DNA of 64,000 nt from Caulobacter radicis. Lineage in GTDB: Bacteria; Pseudomonadota; Alphaproteobacteria; Caulobacterales; Caulobacteraceae. The DNA lies in assembly GCF_003094615.1 (NCBI RefSeq), contig NZ_QDKO01000007.1, positions 1 through 64,000 on the forward strand, in the 5' to 3' direction. The translations under genes and the position numbers were made by a program. Position 1 is the first letter of the stretch. Every line of letters begins with the position of its first letter. The notes under the pieces were generated by a model, which saw only the letters and a list, made by a program, of their open reading frames with translations, ran no database searches and had not been told where the DNA came from. Positions 46,924 to 56,769 of the stretch are shown here, piece after piece.

Positions 46924-47123
46924 CCCTCTCTCTTTGAGAGAGGGAGGGGCCCGCGCCGCAGGCGTGGGAGGGTGAGAGGTAACAAACTCGCGGCATGAAG
47001 CGCGGCGTTCGAGCAACGGCGCTTCGCGGGTGGTCGCCCTTTTCCGATTTACTTGCAGACGGTGAAACCCCTCACCCTCCCACCGCTTCGCGGCGGGCCC
47101 CTCCCTCTCCCTATGGAAGAGGG
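46924..47123. repeat. Composite inverted-repeat element F (about 200 bp, different sequence family)
   Basis: Left hairpin CCCTCTCTC-TTT-GAGAGAGGG (46924-46944), then GGGGCCCGCGCC...GGCGTGGGAGGGTGAG. Right part mirrors it: CTCACCCTCCCACCGC-TTC-GCGGCGGGCCCC and an imperfect hairpin CCCTCTCC...GGAAGAGGGG (47103-47123). The design equals that of elements A-E (outer hairpin, G-rich inner arm, inverted mirror) but the bases differ and the middle is longer. It fills the gap between the convergent small gene and phoD-like gene. Confidence 0.8.
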
Positions 47124-47136
47124 GACGAAGAGCCGC

Positions 47137-48249
47137 TCACCCCACCCTCAGCGTTCCCGCGTCGATCGCCTGGCTGATCCTCACCTGGCCCTTTTCGTCG
47201 CGGATCTCGACCGTGACCTTGGGGGCGGGCGGCGACCAGTCGATGGTGATCAGGCCGAAGTTGCGTTCGCGCAGCACGGCCGAGGCGCGCAGGGCGTTGG
47301 GCGGGGTGACCGGCCAGACCTCGGTCAGGCCCGAGGAGGTGACGTCCCACATCGGATAGGGGACGTTGAGGTCGAGCTTTGAGACCTCGGCGTAATGGGT
47401 GTCGCCGCTGACGAAGAACAGGCGCTCGGCGCGCTGGCGGCGGATGGCCTCGAACAGGCGCTGGTGGTCGCGGGCGTAGTTGATCCAGCTTTCCCAGCCG
47501 GCGAAGTCGGCCAGCACCTGAAGGCTGGAGCCGAAGATGCGCAGGTCGGCGGGCTGGGCCAGCTGGGCCTCCAGCCACGCCCACTGCGGCTCGCCGATCA
47601 TGGTGGCGTCCTGGTCGGCGATGCGGTCGTAGGGGCCGGGCGTCTCCTTGCCCTGCAGGCCGCGGGCCACGGCCCAGGCCTTGTAGCCGCCCTTGAAGGT
47701 CTTTTCGGCCAGCGGCGTGCGGTTCCAGCGCAGGTCGGGCAGCAGGATCTGCACCCGGCGGCCTTCGGGGCCGAAGACATAGGCGGCATGGACGCCGTCG
47801 CGCGTGCGGCGGGGGGAATTTTCCGGCTCGCCCCAGAAGTCGCAGAACTGGCGGCGGCTCTCGGCCTTCATCGGATAGTCGCCGCCGGCGTCGTTCTCGC
47901 CGAAGTCGTGGTCGTCCCAGATAGCCACCACGGGGATTTCGTCGCGCAGCCGTTTGAAGTGCGGCTTGGCGGCCAGCATGGCGTACTTGGCGGCCATCAC
48001 CTTGGGATCGCGGGTGTCGGCGTAGATGTTGTCGCCCAGGAACATGAAGAGGTCGGGCTTGGTGGCGAAGATCGCCTCCCAGATCGGCTGGTCCTTGTCC
48101 TGCTTGGCGCAGGAACCGAAGGCGATGCGGGTCAGCGGCTTGTCGAGAGCCGGGTGGGGCGCGTCCACGACCGCTTGAGCGGCGGCCGGCGCGACGGCCA
48201 GGGCGGCGGCCGACAGGCCGAGCGCCGAGCGGCGGGAGAGGTCGGTCAC
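47137..48249 (-). CDS. PhoD-like alkaline phosphatase/phosphodiesterase
   Basis: 370 residues. Twin-arginine signal (LSRRSALGLSAAALAVAPAA) suits this Tat-exported family. Metal-site motifs: FGSCAKQ, FLGDNIYADTRD, WDDHDFGENDAGG and FVSGDTHYAEVS. PhoD-type enzymes hydrolyse phosphomono- or diesters in the periplasm using Fe/Ca. The start is a GTG at 48249 with GGAGG nine bases upstream; the frame is open another 39 codons, but that part runs through repeat G. The TonB-dependent receptor gene lies upstream on the same strand, separated by repeat G. No PHO box is visible. Confidence 0.85.
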   Translation of the reverse strand: MTDLSRRSALGLSAAALAVAPAAAQAVVDAPHPALDKPLTRIAFGSCAKQDKDQPIWEAIFATKPDLFMFLGDNIYADTRDPKVMAAKYAMLAAKPHFKRLRDEIPVVAIWDDHDFGENDAGGDYPMKAESRRQFCDFWGEPENSPRRTRDGVHAAYVFGPEGRRVQILLPDLRWNRTPLAEKTFKGGYKAWAVARGLQGKETPGPYDRIADQDATMIGEPQWAWLEAQLAQPADLRIFGSSLQVLADFAGWESWINYARDHQRLFEAIRRQRAERLFFVSGDTHYAEVSKLDLNVPYPMWDVTSSGLTEVWPVTPPNALRASAVLRERNFGLITIDWSPPAPKVTVEIRDEKGQVRISQAIDAGTLRVG

Positions 48250-48272
48250 GGGCGTGAACCTCCACGAAAAAG

Positions 48273-48397
48273 CCCTTCCCCCTCGATGGGGGAAGGGTTG
48301 GGATGGGGGTGTCCTGCGGAAGGAGAGGGTGAAGCAGCGCTTGTTGTCCAGCGCCGTCACCCCCAACCCCGGCCCTTCCCCAATCGAGGGGGAAGGG
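48273..48397. repeat. Composite inverted-repeat element G (125 bp, third sequence family)
   Basis: Left hairpin CCCTTCCCCC-TCGAT-GGGGGAAGGG (48273-48297), then TTGGGATGGGGGTG. Right part CACCCCCAACCCC and the hairpin CCCTTCCCC-AATCGA-GGGGGAAGGG (48373-48397). Its length equals that of elements A-E although the arm sequences differ. It lies between the receptor stop (48409) and the phosphatase start (48249). Confidence 0.88.
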
Positions 48398-48408
48398 AGG
48401 AGGCTTGA

Positions 48409-50697
48409 TCAGAACGCCTTCTTGATGGTCACGAAGCCCTGGCGCGGCGGGGCCGGCAGCAGGGTCATGGTCGTGCCGGCGGTGTCGCGGTTGACGAAGC
48501 CGCCCGAGCCGACGGTCGAGATGTAGTCCTCGTCGGTCAGGTTGGTGACGTTGGCCTGGATCTCCAGGCCCTTGCTCCAGCCCTCGCCGTCGAAGCGGTA
48601 GCCGAAGGTCAGGTCGGCCACGGTGTAGCCGTCGACCTCGCCGCCGACGTTCTCGTAGGTGTAGTAGCGCTCGCCGGTGTAGCTGACGCCGAGGCGGGCG
48701 AAGAAGCCGCCCTGTTCGAACTTCACCTCGCCCTTGAACAGGTTCTTGGGCGTGTTGACGACCGTTTTACCAGCCGTGCGGGCGGCGATGGTGCCGTCGC
48801 CGTTCATGACGTCGTCTTCGTATTCGGAGTTGTTGTAGGTGTAGGAGCCGTAGACCGACCAGGCGTCGGTGAGGCGGAACTCGCCGGCCAGTTCGACGCC
48901 TTGGGTCTTCACCGAGCCGACGTTCGACAGCACGGCGGGCAGGCCCAGGATCGGCGAGGCGGTCGAGGCGCTCAGCAGGCGGTTCTCGAAGGTCACGTCA
49001 TAGAGCGCCGCGACGCCCTGGAAGCGGCCGTTGCGATAGCGGACGCCGCCTTCCCAGGTCTTGGAGCTTTCCGGCTCCAGGGTCTTGGCGACGTAGTCGA
49101 CCACCGTCTGGCTCTGCGAGGCGAACGGACCAGCAGTGGCGGCCGAGACGTAGGCGGCCACGTTCTCGGTATAGCCGCCGAAGACTTCCAGGCCGCTGTC
49201 GAAGGCGTAGACCGCGCCGACCTGCGGCAGGAAGGTTTCCTCGCTCTTGATCGTGCCGGCCAGCGGGTTGCCGACCACGGTCTCGACGCTGTTCTCGACC
49301 TTCATGGCCTTGAAGCCGAAATTGACCTTGAAGGCGTCGGTGATCGCCCAGCTGTCCTCGATGTAGCCGGTCAGGGTCTGCGTCTTGAACCGGTACTGCC
49401 ACTGGGTGGCGAAGGGGTTCTGCTGGAAGTCGAGCGGATCGCGCGACGGGCGCGAGACCGTCTCGGCGTAGAAGCGGCGGGCCTGGTTGAAGTGGTTGGT
49501 CTCGGTCCAGAAGCCGCCGCTCAGCTTGTGGGCGCCCAGGTCGACCGACAGGCTGGCGGTCAGGCCGCCGCGGTCGATGTCGTACTCGGTGGTGCGGATC
49601 GACAGCGGGGCGGCGTCAGAGCCGGCCGTGCCGAAGCCGGGGCTGGCGAGGTAGGGCGTGTACCACAGGCCCTGGCCCTTGTTCTTGTGCTGGTAGGCGG
49701 TGGCCTTGAAGTCGACGCGGTCGCCGAAGGGCAGGGCCAGGGTCGCGCCGTAGAGGTCGTCGTCACGCACGCCGGCGCCGGCGTAGTAGGCGTCGTCGAC
49801 GGTGGCGAACGGGGCGGGCAGGGCCGTGCCGGTCTGGTAGGCGCGGGCCGCGGCGACGGCCAGGTTCCAGTTGGGGATCAGGTTGTCCCAGTCGCGGCCG
49901 AGACGCTTGATCATCTCGAACGACATGTCCTGGTAGTCCTGCTCGCGGCGTTCCGAGCGGGTGTAGAAGCCGGTCAGCGAGCCTTCGCCCAGCGGCAGGA
50001 CGGCCTTGGCGTCGTACTGGCGCTGCTTCTGCTCGCTGCCGCCCTTCCACTTGTCGGTCTTCTGGTCGGCCACCGAGATGAAGGCGCGCAGGCCGCCCAG
50101 CTGTTCCAGGGCGCCCGTTTCGAAGCGGGCGAACACGCGGTGCATGTTCTGCGAGCCGCCGGTCAGGTTGACCTGGCCGCCCATCACTTCCGACGGATCG
50201 CGCGAATAGAACTGCAGCGTGCCGCCGAGGTTGGACGTCGAGGCGGTGCCCAGCGAGCCGGCGCCCTGGGCCAGCTCGACCTTGCCGATGTTCTCGCTGG
50301 CGATGGCGCGGCTGATGTGCAGGCCGTTGTGGTTGCCGTAGCTCATGTCGCCCAGCGGCACGCCGTCGCGGGTGAAGCCCAGCTGGTTCTGGTTGAAGCC
50401 GCGGATCGACAGGCTGGTCGACCACTCGTAGGCGCCGAACGGGTCGGCCGACTGGAACGAGACGCCCGGCAGTTTGTCGATGGCCTTCAGCGGGCTCGTG
50501 CCGGCGGCCTGGGTGGCGATGCTGTCCTCGTTGAGGACCTGGACCTGGCGGCTCTGGCCCTGGCCGATGACCACGACGGCCTCAACTTCGGCGGCGGCGT
50601 CGGGCGCGGGTTCCGGCGCGGGGCTTTCGGCGGCCAGGACGGGCGCGGCGAACAGGAGGGCGCCGAGGGCGGCGCTGAGCAGGAGGGCGGACTTCAT
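48409..50697 (-). CDS. TonB-dependent outer-membrane receptor
   Basis: 762 residues. Signal peptide (LLLSAALGALLFAAPVLA), then a TonB-box-like EAVVVIGQGQ near residue 40, a plug domain (KAIDKLPGVSFQSADPFGAY, LSIRGFNQNQLGFTRDGVPL) and a 22-stranded barrel ending in VTIKKAF with the terminal phenylalanine needed for assembly. Substrate is not predictable; the CirA/Fiu type (siderophores) and sugar-type receptors look alike here. The neighbouring PhoD-like enzyme hints at a phosphorylated or metal-phosphate substrate, but only by position. The divergent region to ettA (50698-50914) has no recognisable Fur box or cobalamin riboswitch. Confidence 0.9.
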   Translation of the reverse strand: MKSALLLSAALGALLFAAPVLAAESPAPEPAPDAAAEVEAVVVIGQGQSRQVQVLNEDSIATQAAGTSPLKAIDKLPGVSFQSADPFGAYEWSTSLSIRGFNQNQLGFTRDGVPLGDMSYGNHNGLHISRAIASENIGKVELAQGAGSLGTASTSNLGGTLQFYSRDPSEVMGGQVNLTGGSQNMHRVFARFETGALEQLGGLRAFISVADQKTDKWKGGSEQKQRQYDAKAVLPLGEGSLTGFYTRSERREQDYQDMSFEMIKRLGRDWDNLIPNWNLAVAAARAYQTGTALPAPFATVDDAYYAGAGVRDDDLYGATLALPFGDRVDFKATAYQHKNKGQGLWYTPYLASPGFGTAGSDAAPLSIRTTEYDIDRGGLTASLSVDLGAHKLSGGFWTETNHFNQARRFYAETVSRPSRDPLDFQQNPFATQWQYRFKTQTLTGYIEDSWAITDAFKVNFGFKAMKVENSVETVVGNPLAGTIKSEETFLPQVGAVYAFDSGLEVFGGYTENVAAYVSAATAGPFASQSQTVVDYVAKTLEPESSKTWEGGVRYRNGRFQGVAALYDVTFENRLLSASTASPILGLPAVLSNVGSVKTQGVELAGEFRLTDAWSVYGSYTYNNSEYEDDVMNGDGTIAARTAGKTVVNTPKNLFKGEVKFEQGGFFARLGVSYTGERYYTYENVGGEVDGYTVADLTFGYRFDGEGWSKGLEIQANVTNLTDEDYISTVGSGGFVNRDTAGTTMTLLPAPPRQGFVTIKKAF

Positions 50698-50841
50698 TGG
50701 ACTATCCCCTAGTGCGCCGAGGGCGGGGAGGCCGCCGGGCGCGTCTGGGGCTGTTCGCCTAACGTGGATCGGCGACGTGGCTGCGACGGTTATTTGTCGT
50801 CTCGCCGACAGTCCGGCGACGAACCTGTGAAGGGGCCGCGA

Positions 50842-50868
50842 TTGCGCAAACCGGCCTCAGCCGCTATT
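50842..50868 (+). promoter_or_regulatory. Possible housekeeping promoter of ettA
   Basis: TTGCGC (50842-50847) and GCTATT (50863-50868) are separated by 15 bases, similar to the Caulobacter sigma-73 pattern (TTGAC-type and GCTANAWC-type). The -10 part also lies in the stem GCCGCT-ATTTG-AGCGGC. Transcription would start about 35 bases before the ettA ATG. Confidence 0.35.
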
Positions 50869-50914
50869 TGAGCGGCCGATCCCCGAACCCGACCCGAGAG
50901 ACGAAAAGCCCCTC

Positions 50915-52582
<1,668 letters not shown>

Positions 52583-52612
52583 GCGCGAGCTTCGGTCGAA
52601 GACGAAGTGAGA

Positions 52613-52647
52613 GGGGCGGCTCCACAGGAGCCGCCCCTTTTGCTTTT
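52613..52647 (+). terminator. Rho-independent terminator of ettA
   Basis: GGGGCGGCTCC-ACA-GGAGCCGCCCC (52613-52637) is a perfect 11-bp stem followed by TTTTGCTTTT. It starts 30 bases after the ettA stop; the convergent gene on the minus strand ends at 52652. Confidence 0.92.
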
Positions 52648-52651
52648 GCGC

Positions 52652-53092
52652 CTACTTGGGTTCCTTCGGCGGCATGACCGGATCCGAGCCGGGCAGGTTC
52701 GAGCCCGGGTTCGGCGCCATCATGTCGTCGGGCGGGGTGTTGGTCGGCGGCGTGACCGGCATCGAGGGCGGGGCGTCGGTGGTCGGCGGATTGACCTGGG
52801 TGCTGGCGGCCGCGTCGCCCGACATCGAGCCGGTGGTCGAGGCTGGCGGCAGGGTCGCGGAGGTGTCGGTGGAGGCGCCGACCGCGGCTTCGCCGGCCCA
52901 CCAGTCCTTGGTCGCGCGCTGCTTGGCCGAGGCCTTGGAATAGGCTTCGAGCTGGCCGTAGGGGATCGGCTGCTTGGGGCTGGCGACGGCGGCCGAGGCC
53001 TTGATCTTCGGATTGGCGACGGCCGCGCCGCAGACGGCCCCGGAGGCGACCAGGGCGAGCGTCGCGCCCGCCAGGAGGGTTTTCGTGAACAT
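52652..53092 (-). CDS. Hypothetical secreted protein with Pro/Thr-rich tail
   Basis: 146 residues, not recognised. Signal peptide with a cysteine (LAGATLALVASGAVCGAAV); this resembles but does not perfectly match a lipobox, so either a lipoprotein or a secreted protein. A short basic helical part (PYGQLEAYSKASAKQRATKD) is followed by a disordered tail rich in Pro, Thr, Ser and Met. It may be a cell-envelope protein with an extended tail. A possible promoter lies upstream on the minus strand (TTGACC near 53147). It converges with ettA. Confidence 0.65.
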   Translation of the reverse strand: MFTKTLLAGATLALVASGAVCGAAVANPKIKASAAVASPKQPIPYGQLEAYSKASAKQRATKDWWAGEAAVGASTDTSATLPPASTTGSMSGDAAASTQVNPPTTDAPPSMPVTPPTNTPPDDMMAPNPGSNLPGSDPVMPPKEPK

Positions 53093-53347
53093 GGGAGCTC
53101 TCCCTAAAGCGCCGGTTTCGGCGCCAGTCGATAAAACCCCTTCGCGGTCAAGGCGTTCACAGCTTCGCCGCGAACGGAACCGTCGGCGCCCATGACGGGT
53201 TGAGAACGGCGCTTCAGATGTTCGTGCGTCGCGTGTTGAGTGCTGGCGCGCGGGCGTCAGAGGAGTAGCCTGTTCCCCAGCAAGAACGATCGTCCCGCGG
53301 ATCGGCGGCGGAGGCAGTCCGCCGCGCGCCGGGACCGGAGAAGCCGT

Positions 53348-54307
53348 ATGTCGCAGACCCCCGTCGTGAAGCCCCACGTCGTCCTGTCCCACGAGATGCT
53401 CCTGCCGATGCAGCCGCTGCTCGAGGGCGCCTACGAGGTGCATCGCCTGTGGGACTATCCCGATCGCCTGGCCTTCCTGGAGGGGCCGGGCAAGCAGGTG
53501 CAGGCCATCGTCCACGCCGGTGAGATGGTGCTGCCGCGCGACCTGCTGGCGGAGATGCCGCGCCTGGGCCTGATCGCCTGCGTCAGCGCCGGCTATGACG
53601 GCGTCGACGTGCCCTGGTGCCGGGCTCATGGCCTGGCGGTGACCCACTCGGTGGGGCTGAACGCCGGCGATGTGGCCGATCACGCCCTGGGTCTGCTGCT
53701 GAGCGCCTGGCGCGGGATCGGCGAGGGCGATCGCCGGGTGCGCGCCGGCCGCTGGACCTCGATGGACCGCATGGGGGCTCGCCACGGCCTGCGCGGCCGC
53801 AAGGCCGGGATCATCGGCCTGGGCCACATCGGCGAGGCCGTCGCTCGTCGCCTCGAAGCCTTCGACATCAAGGTCGCCTGGTGGGGGCCGCGCCCGAAGG
53901 AGGCCAACTGGCCGCGCGCCGAAAGCCTGCTGGCCCTGGCCCGCGACAGCGACATCCTGGTGGTCTGCGCCCGGCCGGACGCCAGCAACCGCCACATGGT
54001 CAATGCCGGGGTGATCGACGCCCTGGGTCCGCACGGCCTGCTGGTCAACGTCTCGCGCGGGTCGCTGGTCGACGAGGACGCCCTGGTCGCGGCGCTGAAG
54101 GACGGCCGCCTGGGCATGGCCGCGCTGGACGTGTTCGAGCAGGAGCCTACCCCGCCGGCGCGCTGGGCCGACGTGCCCCATACCGTGCTGACCCCGCACA
54201 TGGCCGGCGCGACGCTGGACAGCATCCCGGCCATGGTCAACCTGACCCTGGAAAACCTGCGCCGCTACTTCCACGGCGAGCCTCTGGCCAGCCCCGTGGC
54301 GGCCTGA
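53348..54307 (+). CDS. D-isomer-specific 2-hydroxyacid dehydrogenase
   Basis: 319 residues. The NAD-binding domain has GIIGLGHIGEAVARRLEAFD (GxGxxG), and catalytic residues are visible as VNVSRGSLVDEDAL (Arg), DVFEQEPTPP (Glu) and LTPHMAGAT (His). The family reduces 2-keto acids such as glyoxylate, hydroxypyruvate or phenylpyruvate. The ATG at 53348 follows GGAG; earlier in-frame codons are not preferred. The upstream 255 bases (53093-53347) are divergent non-coding DNA with only a small GGCGCC-type hairpin near 53111-53126. A VOC gene follows 32 bases after and may be co-transcribed. Confidence 0.88.
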   Translation: MSQTPVVKPHVVLSHEMLLPMQPLLEGAYEVHRLWDYPDRLAFLEGPGKQVQAIVHAGEMVLPRDLLAEMPRLGLIACVSAGYDGVDVPWCRAHGLAVTHSVGLNAGDVADHALGLLLSAWRGIGEGDRRVRAGRWTSMDRMGARHGLRGRKAGIIGLGHIGEAVARRLEAFDIKVAWWGPRPKEANWPRAESLLALARDSDILVVCARPDASNRHMVNAGVIDALGPHGLLVNVSRGSLVDEDALVAALKDGRLGMAALDVFEQEPTPPARWADVPHTVLTPHMAGATLDSIPAMVNLTLENLRRYFHGEPLASPVAA

Positions 54308-54339
54308 GGTCTGTAGGCGGCAAGAGGGAAGGGGATCGC

Positions 54340-54705
54340 ATGGCCAAGGTGCTGGGTCTGGGCGGCGTGTTCTTCAAGGCGGACGACCCCAAGGGGCTGG
54401 CCGCCTGGTACGCGCGGGTGCTGGGGATCAAGGTCGAGGACTGGGGCGGGGCGATGTTCAGCCACCCGAAGGTCGGCATGACCAACTGGTCGCCGTTCCC
54501 GGCCGACACCCGCTATTTCGAGCCGTCGACCGCGCCGTTCATGATCAACCTGATCGTCGACGACATCGACGGCGTGCTGGCCAAGGCCGCCGCCGAGGGC
54601 GTCGAGCCGACCGGGCGGCAGGACGAGGAGTACGGCCGCTTCGCTTGGCTGGTGGATCCGGCCGGTTTCAAGGTCGAGCTGTGGCAGCCGGCCGCCGAAG
54701 GTTGA
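54340..54705 (+). CDS. VOC-superfamily (glyoxalase/bleomycin-resistance-like) protein
   Basis: 121 residues, one VOC module: LGGVFFKADDPKGLAAWYAR at the N terminus, MINLIVDDIDGVLAKAAAEG in the middle and FAWLVDPAGFKVELWQP at the end with the conserved Glu. Only some metal-ligand positions of glyoxalase I are present, so the catalytic role is open. GAAGGGGA lies before the ATG. It is probably in the same unit as the hydroxyacid dehydrogenase. It ends 139 bases before the methionine operon, with no strong terminator between. Confidence 0.82.
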   Translation: MAKVLGLGGVFFKADDPKGLAAWYARVLGIKVEDWGGAMFSHPKVGMTNWSPFPADTRYFEPSTAPFMINLIVDDIDGVLAKAAAEGVEPTGRQDEEYGRFAWLVDPAGFKVELWQPAAEG

Positions 54706-54808
54706 GGATTGGAAGATTTATCCCCGATCCCGTCGCCAGGGTCGCGCGGAAGGGCTTTTTGATCTCCGCGCGGCGGGATATGGAGCGCCCCGCTGTCACA
54801 GAATTCGC

Positions 54809-54838
54809 TTGCCAAATCGGACATAAAGATATCTTTAT
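54809..54838 (+). promoter_or_regulatory. Promoter of the methionine operon with a perfect 16-bp operator palindrome
   Basis: The palindrome ATAAAGATATCTTTAT (54823-54838) is perfect and A/T-only at its ends, striking in this GC-rich DNA. A -35-like TTGCCA (54809-54814) stands about 17 bases before a -10 that falls inside the palindrome. The palindrome ends six bases before the ATG of the ArsR-methyltransferase gene, which has no ribosome site, so the mRNA may be leaderless. ArsR-family regulators of methionine-cycle genes (SahR type) bind AT-rich palindromes of this style, so this is the likely autoregulatory operator. Confidence 0.7.
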
Positions 54839-54844
54839 ATCCCT

Positions 54845-55822
54845 ATGGCGCTATCGAGCGAACAGGTTGTCGACGTACTGCGGGCGGCGGGCGAAAGCAC
54901 CCGTCTGCGCATCCTCGCGCTGCTGGCCGTCGAGGAGCTTTCGGTGCTCGAGCTGTGCCGGATTCTCGACCAGAGCCAGCCGCGCGTCTCTCGCCACCTG
55001 AAGCTGCTGGCCGAGGCCGGGCTGGTCGAGCGTTTCCCCGATGGGGCCTGGGTGTTCTACCGCCTGGCCGGAACCTCGGGCGGCGGGGCGGTGGTCGCCG
55101 CGGCCCTTGCGCTGATCGGCGCTGACGACGAGGTGGTGCGGGGCGACGCCAGCCAATTGGCGGCCGTGCGGGCCGAGCGCTCGGCCGGCGCCCAGGCCTA
55201 TTTCGCCCGCAACGCCGCGCGCTGGAACGAGATCCGCTCGCTCTATGTCGACGAGAAGGAGGTCGAGACGGCCATCCTGCGCGCGACCGGCGAGGGCCCC
55301 TTCGACGAGATGGTCGACCTGGGCGCCGGCGCTGGCCGGATGCTGACGCTCCTTGGCGGACGGGCGGTCAACGCCCTGGGCCTGGACCTGTCGCAGCAGA
55401 TGCTCAACATCGCCCGCGACGAGGTGGCCAAGGCCGGACTGACGGCCTGCGAGCTGCGTCACGGCGACATCTTCGACACCGGCCTGCCGGGCGGCTGCGC
55501 CGACCTCGTCACCGTGCACCAGGTGCTGCATTATCTGGGCGACCCCGCCGCGGCCGTGGTCGAGGCCGCGCGCCTGGTGGGCAAGGGCGGCCTGCTGCTG
55601 ATCGCCGACTTCGCCCCGCACGACCACGAGTTCCTGCGCGAGGCCCACCAGCATCGCCGCCTGGGCTTCGCCGACGACGAGATCCTGCCGTGGATCGAGG
55701 CCGCGGGCCTGGTCCCCGAAACCAACATCGCCCTGCCGCCGACCACGGCCGAGGGGCTGACCGTCAAGATCTGGACCGCCCGGCGCCCCGGCGCGGCCCT
55801 CGCCGAAAGGACCGCCGCATGA
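54845..55822 (+). CDS. ArsR-family regulator fused to SAM-dependent methyltransferase domain (SahR-like)
   Basis: 325 residues. Residues 1 to about 95 are an ArsR winged helix (VLRAAGESTRLRILALLAVE, LCRILDQSQPRVSRHLKLLA). Residues about 130-310 form a class I methyltransferase fold (MVDLGAGAGRMLTLLGG, LGLDLSQQMLNIARDEV, VTVHQVLHYLGDPAAAV). The second domain probably senses SAM or S-adenosylhomocysteine rather than acting as an enzyme. In other proteobacteria such fusions (SahR/SAH-responsive type) repress methionine-cycle genes. It is the first gene of the operon, overlaps metF by four bases (ATGA) and lies next to the operator palindrome. Confidence 0.88.
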   Translation: MALSSEQVVDVLRAAGESTRLRILALLAVEELSVLELCRILDQSQPRVSRHLKLLAEAGLVERFPDGAWVFYRLAGTSGGGAVVAAALALIGADDEVVRGDASQLAAVRAERSAGAQAYFARNAARWNEIRSLYVDEKEVETAILRATGEGPFDEMVDLGAGAGRMLTLLGGRAVNALGLDLSQQMLNIARDEVAKAGLTACELRHGDIFDTGLPGGCADLVTVHQVLHYLGDPAAAVVEAARLVGKGGLLLIADFAPHDHEFLREAHQHRRLGFADDEILPWIEAAGLVPETNIALPPTTAEGLTVKIWTARRPGAALAERTAA

Positions 55823-56769
55823 CCCTGCCGCCCACCCGTCGCGTGATCGGGCCGGTGGCCCGCGCCGGCGAGCGTCCCGTCGGCGCCGCCCGGCCGCGCG
55901 TGTCGTTCGAGTTCTTCCCGCCCAAGACCGAGAAGATGGAAGCCAGCCTGTGGGAGGCGATCACCCGCCTGGCCCCGCTGGACCCGGCCTTCGTCTCGGT
56001 GACCTACGGCGCCGGCGGCTCGACCCGCGAGCGTACGCACCGTACGGTCAAGCGCATCCTCGACGAGACCAGCCTGAAGCCGGCCGCCCACCTGACCTGC
56101 GTCGGCGCCAGCCGCGCAGAGGTCGACGAGGTCATCCACGACTACTGGAACATCGGCGTGCGCCACATCGTGTCGCTGCGCGGCGACCCGCCTCCGGGCG
56201 AGGGCGGCATCGGCGGTGTCTACGTGCCGCGCGAGGACGGCTACAAGAACGCCACCGAACTCACCGCCGCCCTGCGGGGCGTCGCGCCGTTCGAGGTGCT
56301 GGTCGGGGTCTATCCCGAAAAGCATCCCGAGAGCCCGTCGCTGGACCACGACATCGAGGTGCTGAAGGCCAAGGTCGACGCCGGCGCGACCCTGGGCATC
56401 AGCCAGTTCTTCTTCGACATCGACGCCTTCCTGCGCTTCGTCGACAAGGCGCGCGCCGCCGGGATCACCATCCCGATCGTGCCGGGCGTCATGCCGGTGA
56501 CCAACTTCAAGGGCCTCAAGACGATGTCGGCCGCGTGCCAGACCTCGGTGCCGTCGTGGCTGGCCAACCTGTTCGAGGGCCTGGACGAGGATCCGGAGAC
56601 CCGCCGCCTGATCGCCTGCTCGGTGGCGGCCGAAATGTGCGCCAAGCTTCAGGAGCAGGGCTTCAACGACTTCCACTTCTACACGCTGAACCGCGCCGAC
56701 CTCGTCTACGCCATCTGCCGGGTGCTGGGCGTGCGCGAGACCGCCCCGGCCCACGAGGCGGCTGCATGA
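55819..56769 (+). CDS. metF: Methylenetetrahydrofolate reductase
   Basis: 316 residues. FAD/folate signatures: VSFEFFPPKT near residue 30 with the key Glu31, FVSVTYGAGGSTRERT, HLTCVGASRAEV, HIVSLRGDPP, and TLGISQFFFD further on. It reduces methylene-THF to methyl-THF, the methyl donor for MetH. The ATG overlaps the regulator stop (ATGA) and its own stop overlaps the next ATG (ATGA), so translation is coupled. Its direct product feeds the methionine synthase encoded further down the same operon. Confidence 0.94.
   Translation: MTLPPTRRVIGPVARAGERPVGAARPRVSFEFFPPKTEKMEASLWEAITRLAPLDPAFVSVTYGAGGSTRERTHRTVKRILDETSLKPAAHLTCVGASRAEVDEVIHDYWNIGVRHIVSLRGDPPPGEGGIGGVYVPREDGYKNATELTAALRGVAPFEVLVGVYPEKHPESPSLDHDIEVLKAKVDAGATLGISQFFFDIDAFLRFVDKARAAGITIPIVPGVMPVTNFKGLKTMSAACQTSVPSWLANLFEGLDEDPETRRLIACSVAAEMCAKLQEQGFNDFHFYTLNRADLVYAICRVLGVRETAPAHEAAA

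Noticed and set aside
48250..48408. PHO box controlling the PhoD-like gene
   Set aside because: No CTGTCAT direct repeats; the region is fully taken up by the inverted-repeat element.
50698..50914. Cobalamin riboswitch or Fur box before the TonB-dependent receptor
   Set aside because: No B12-box-like sequence or palindromic GATAAT-type Fur site could be seen in this region.
55950..56765. In-frame N-terminal extension of the metallo-beta-lactamase through metF
   Set aside because: The extension is metF read in another frame; the signal peptide begins at the ATG at 56766.
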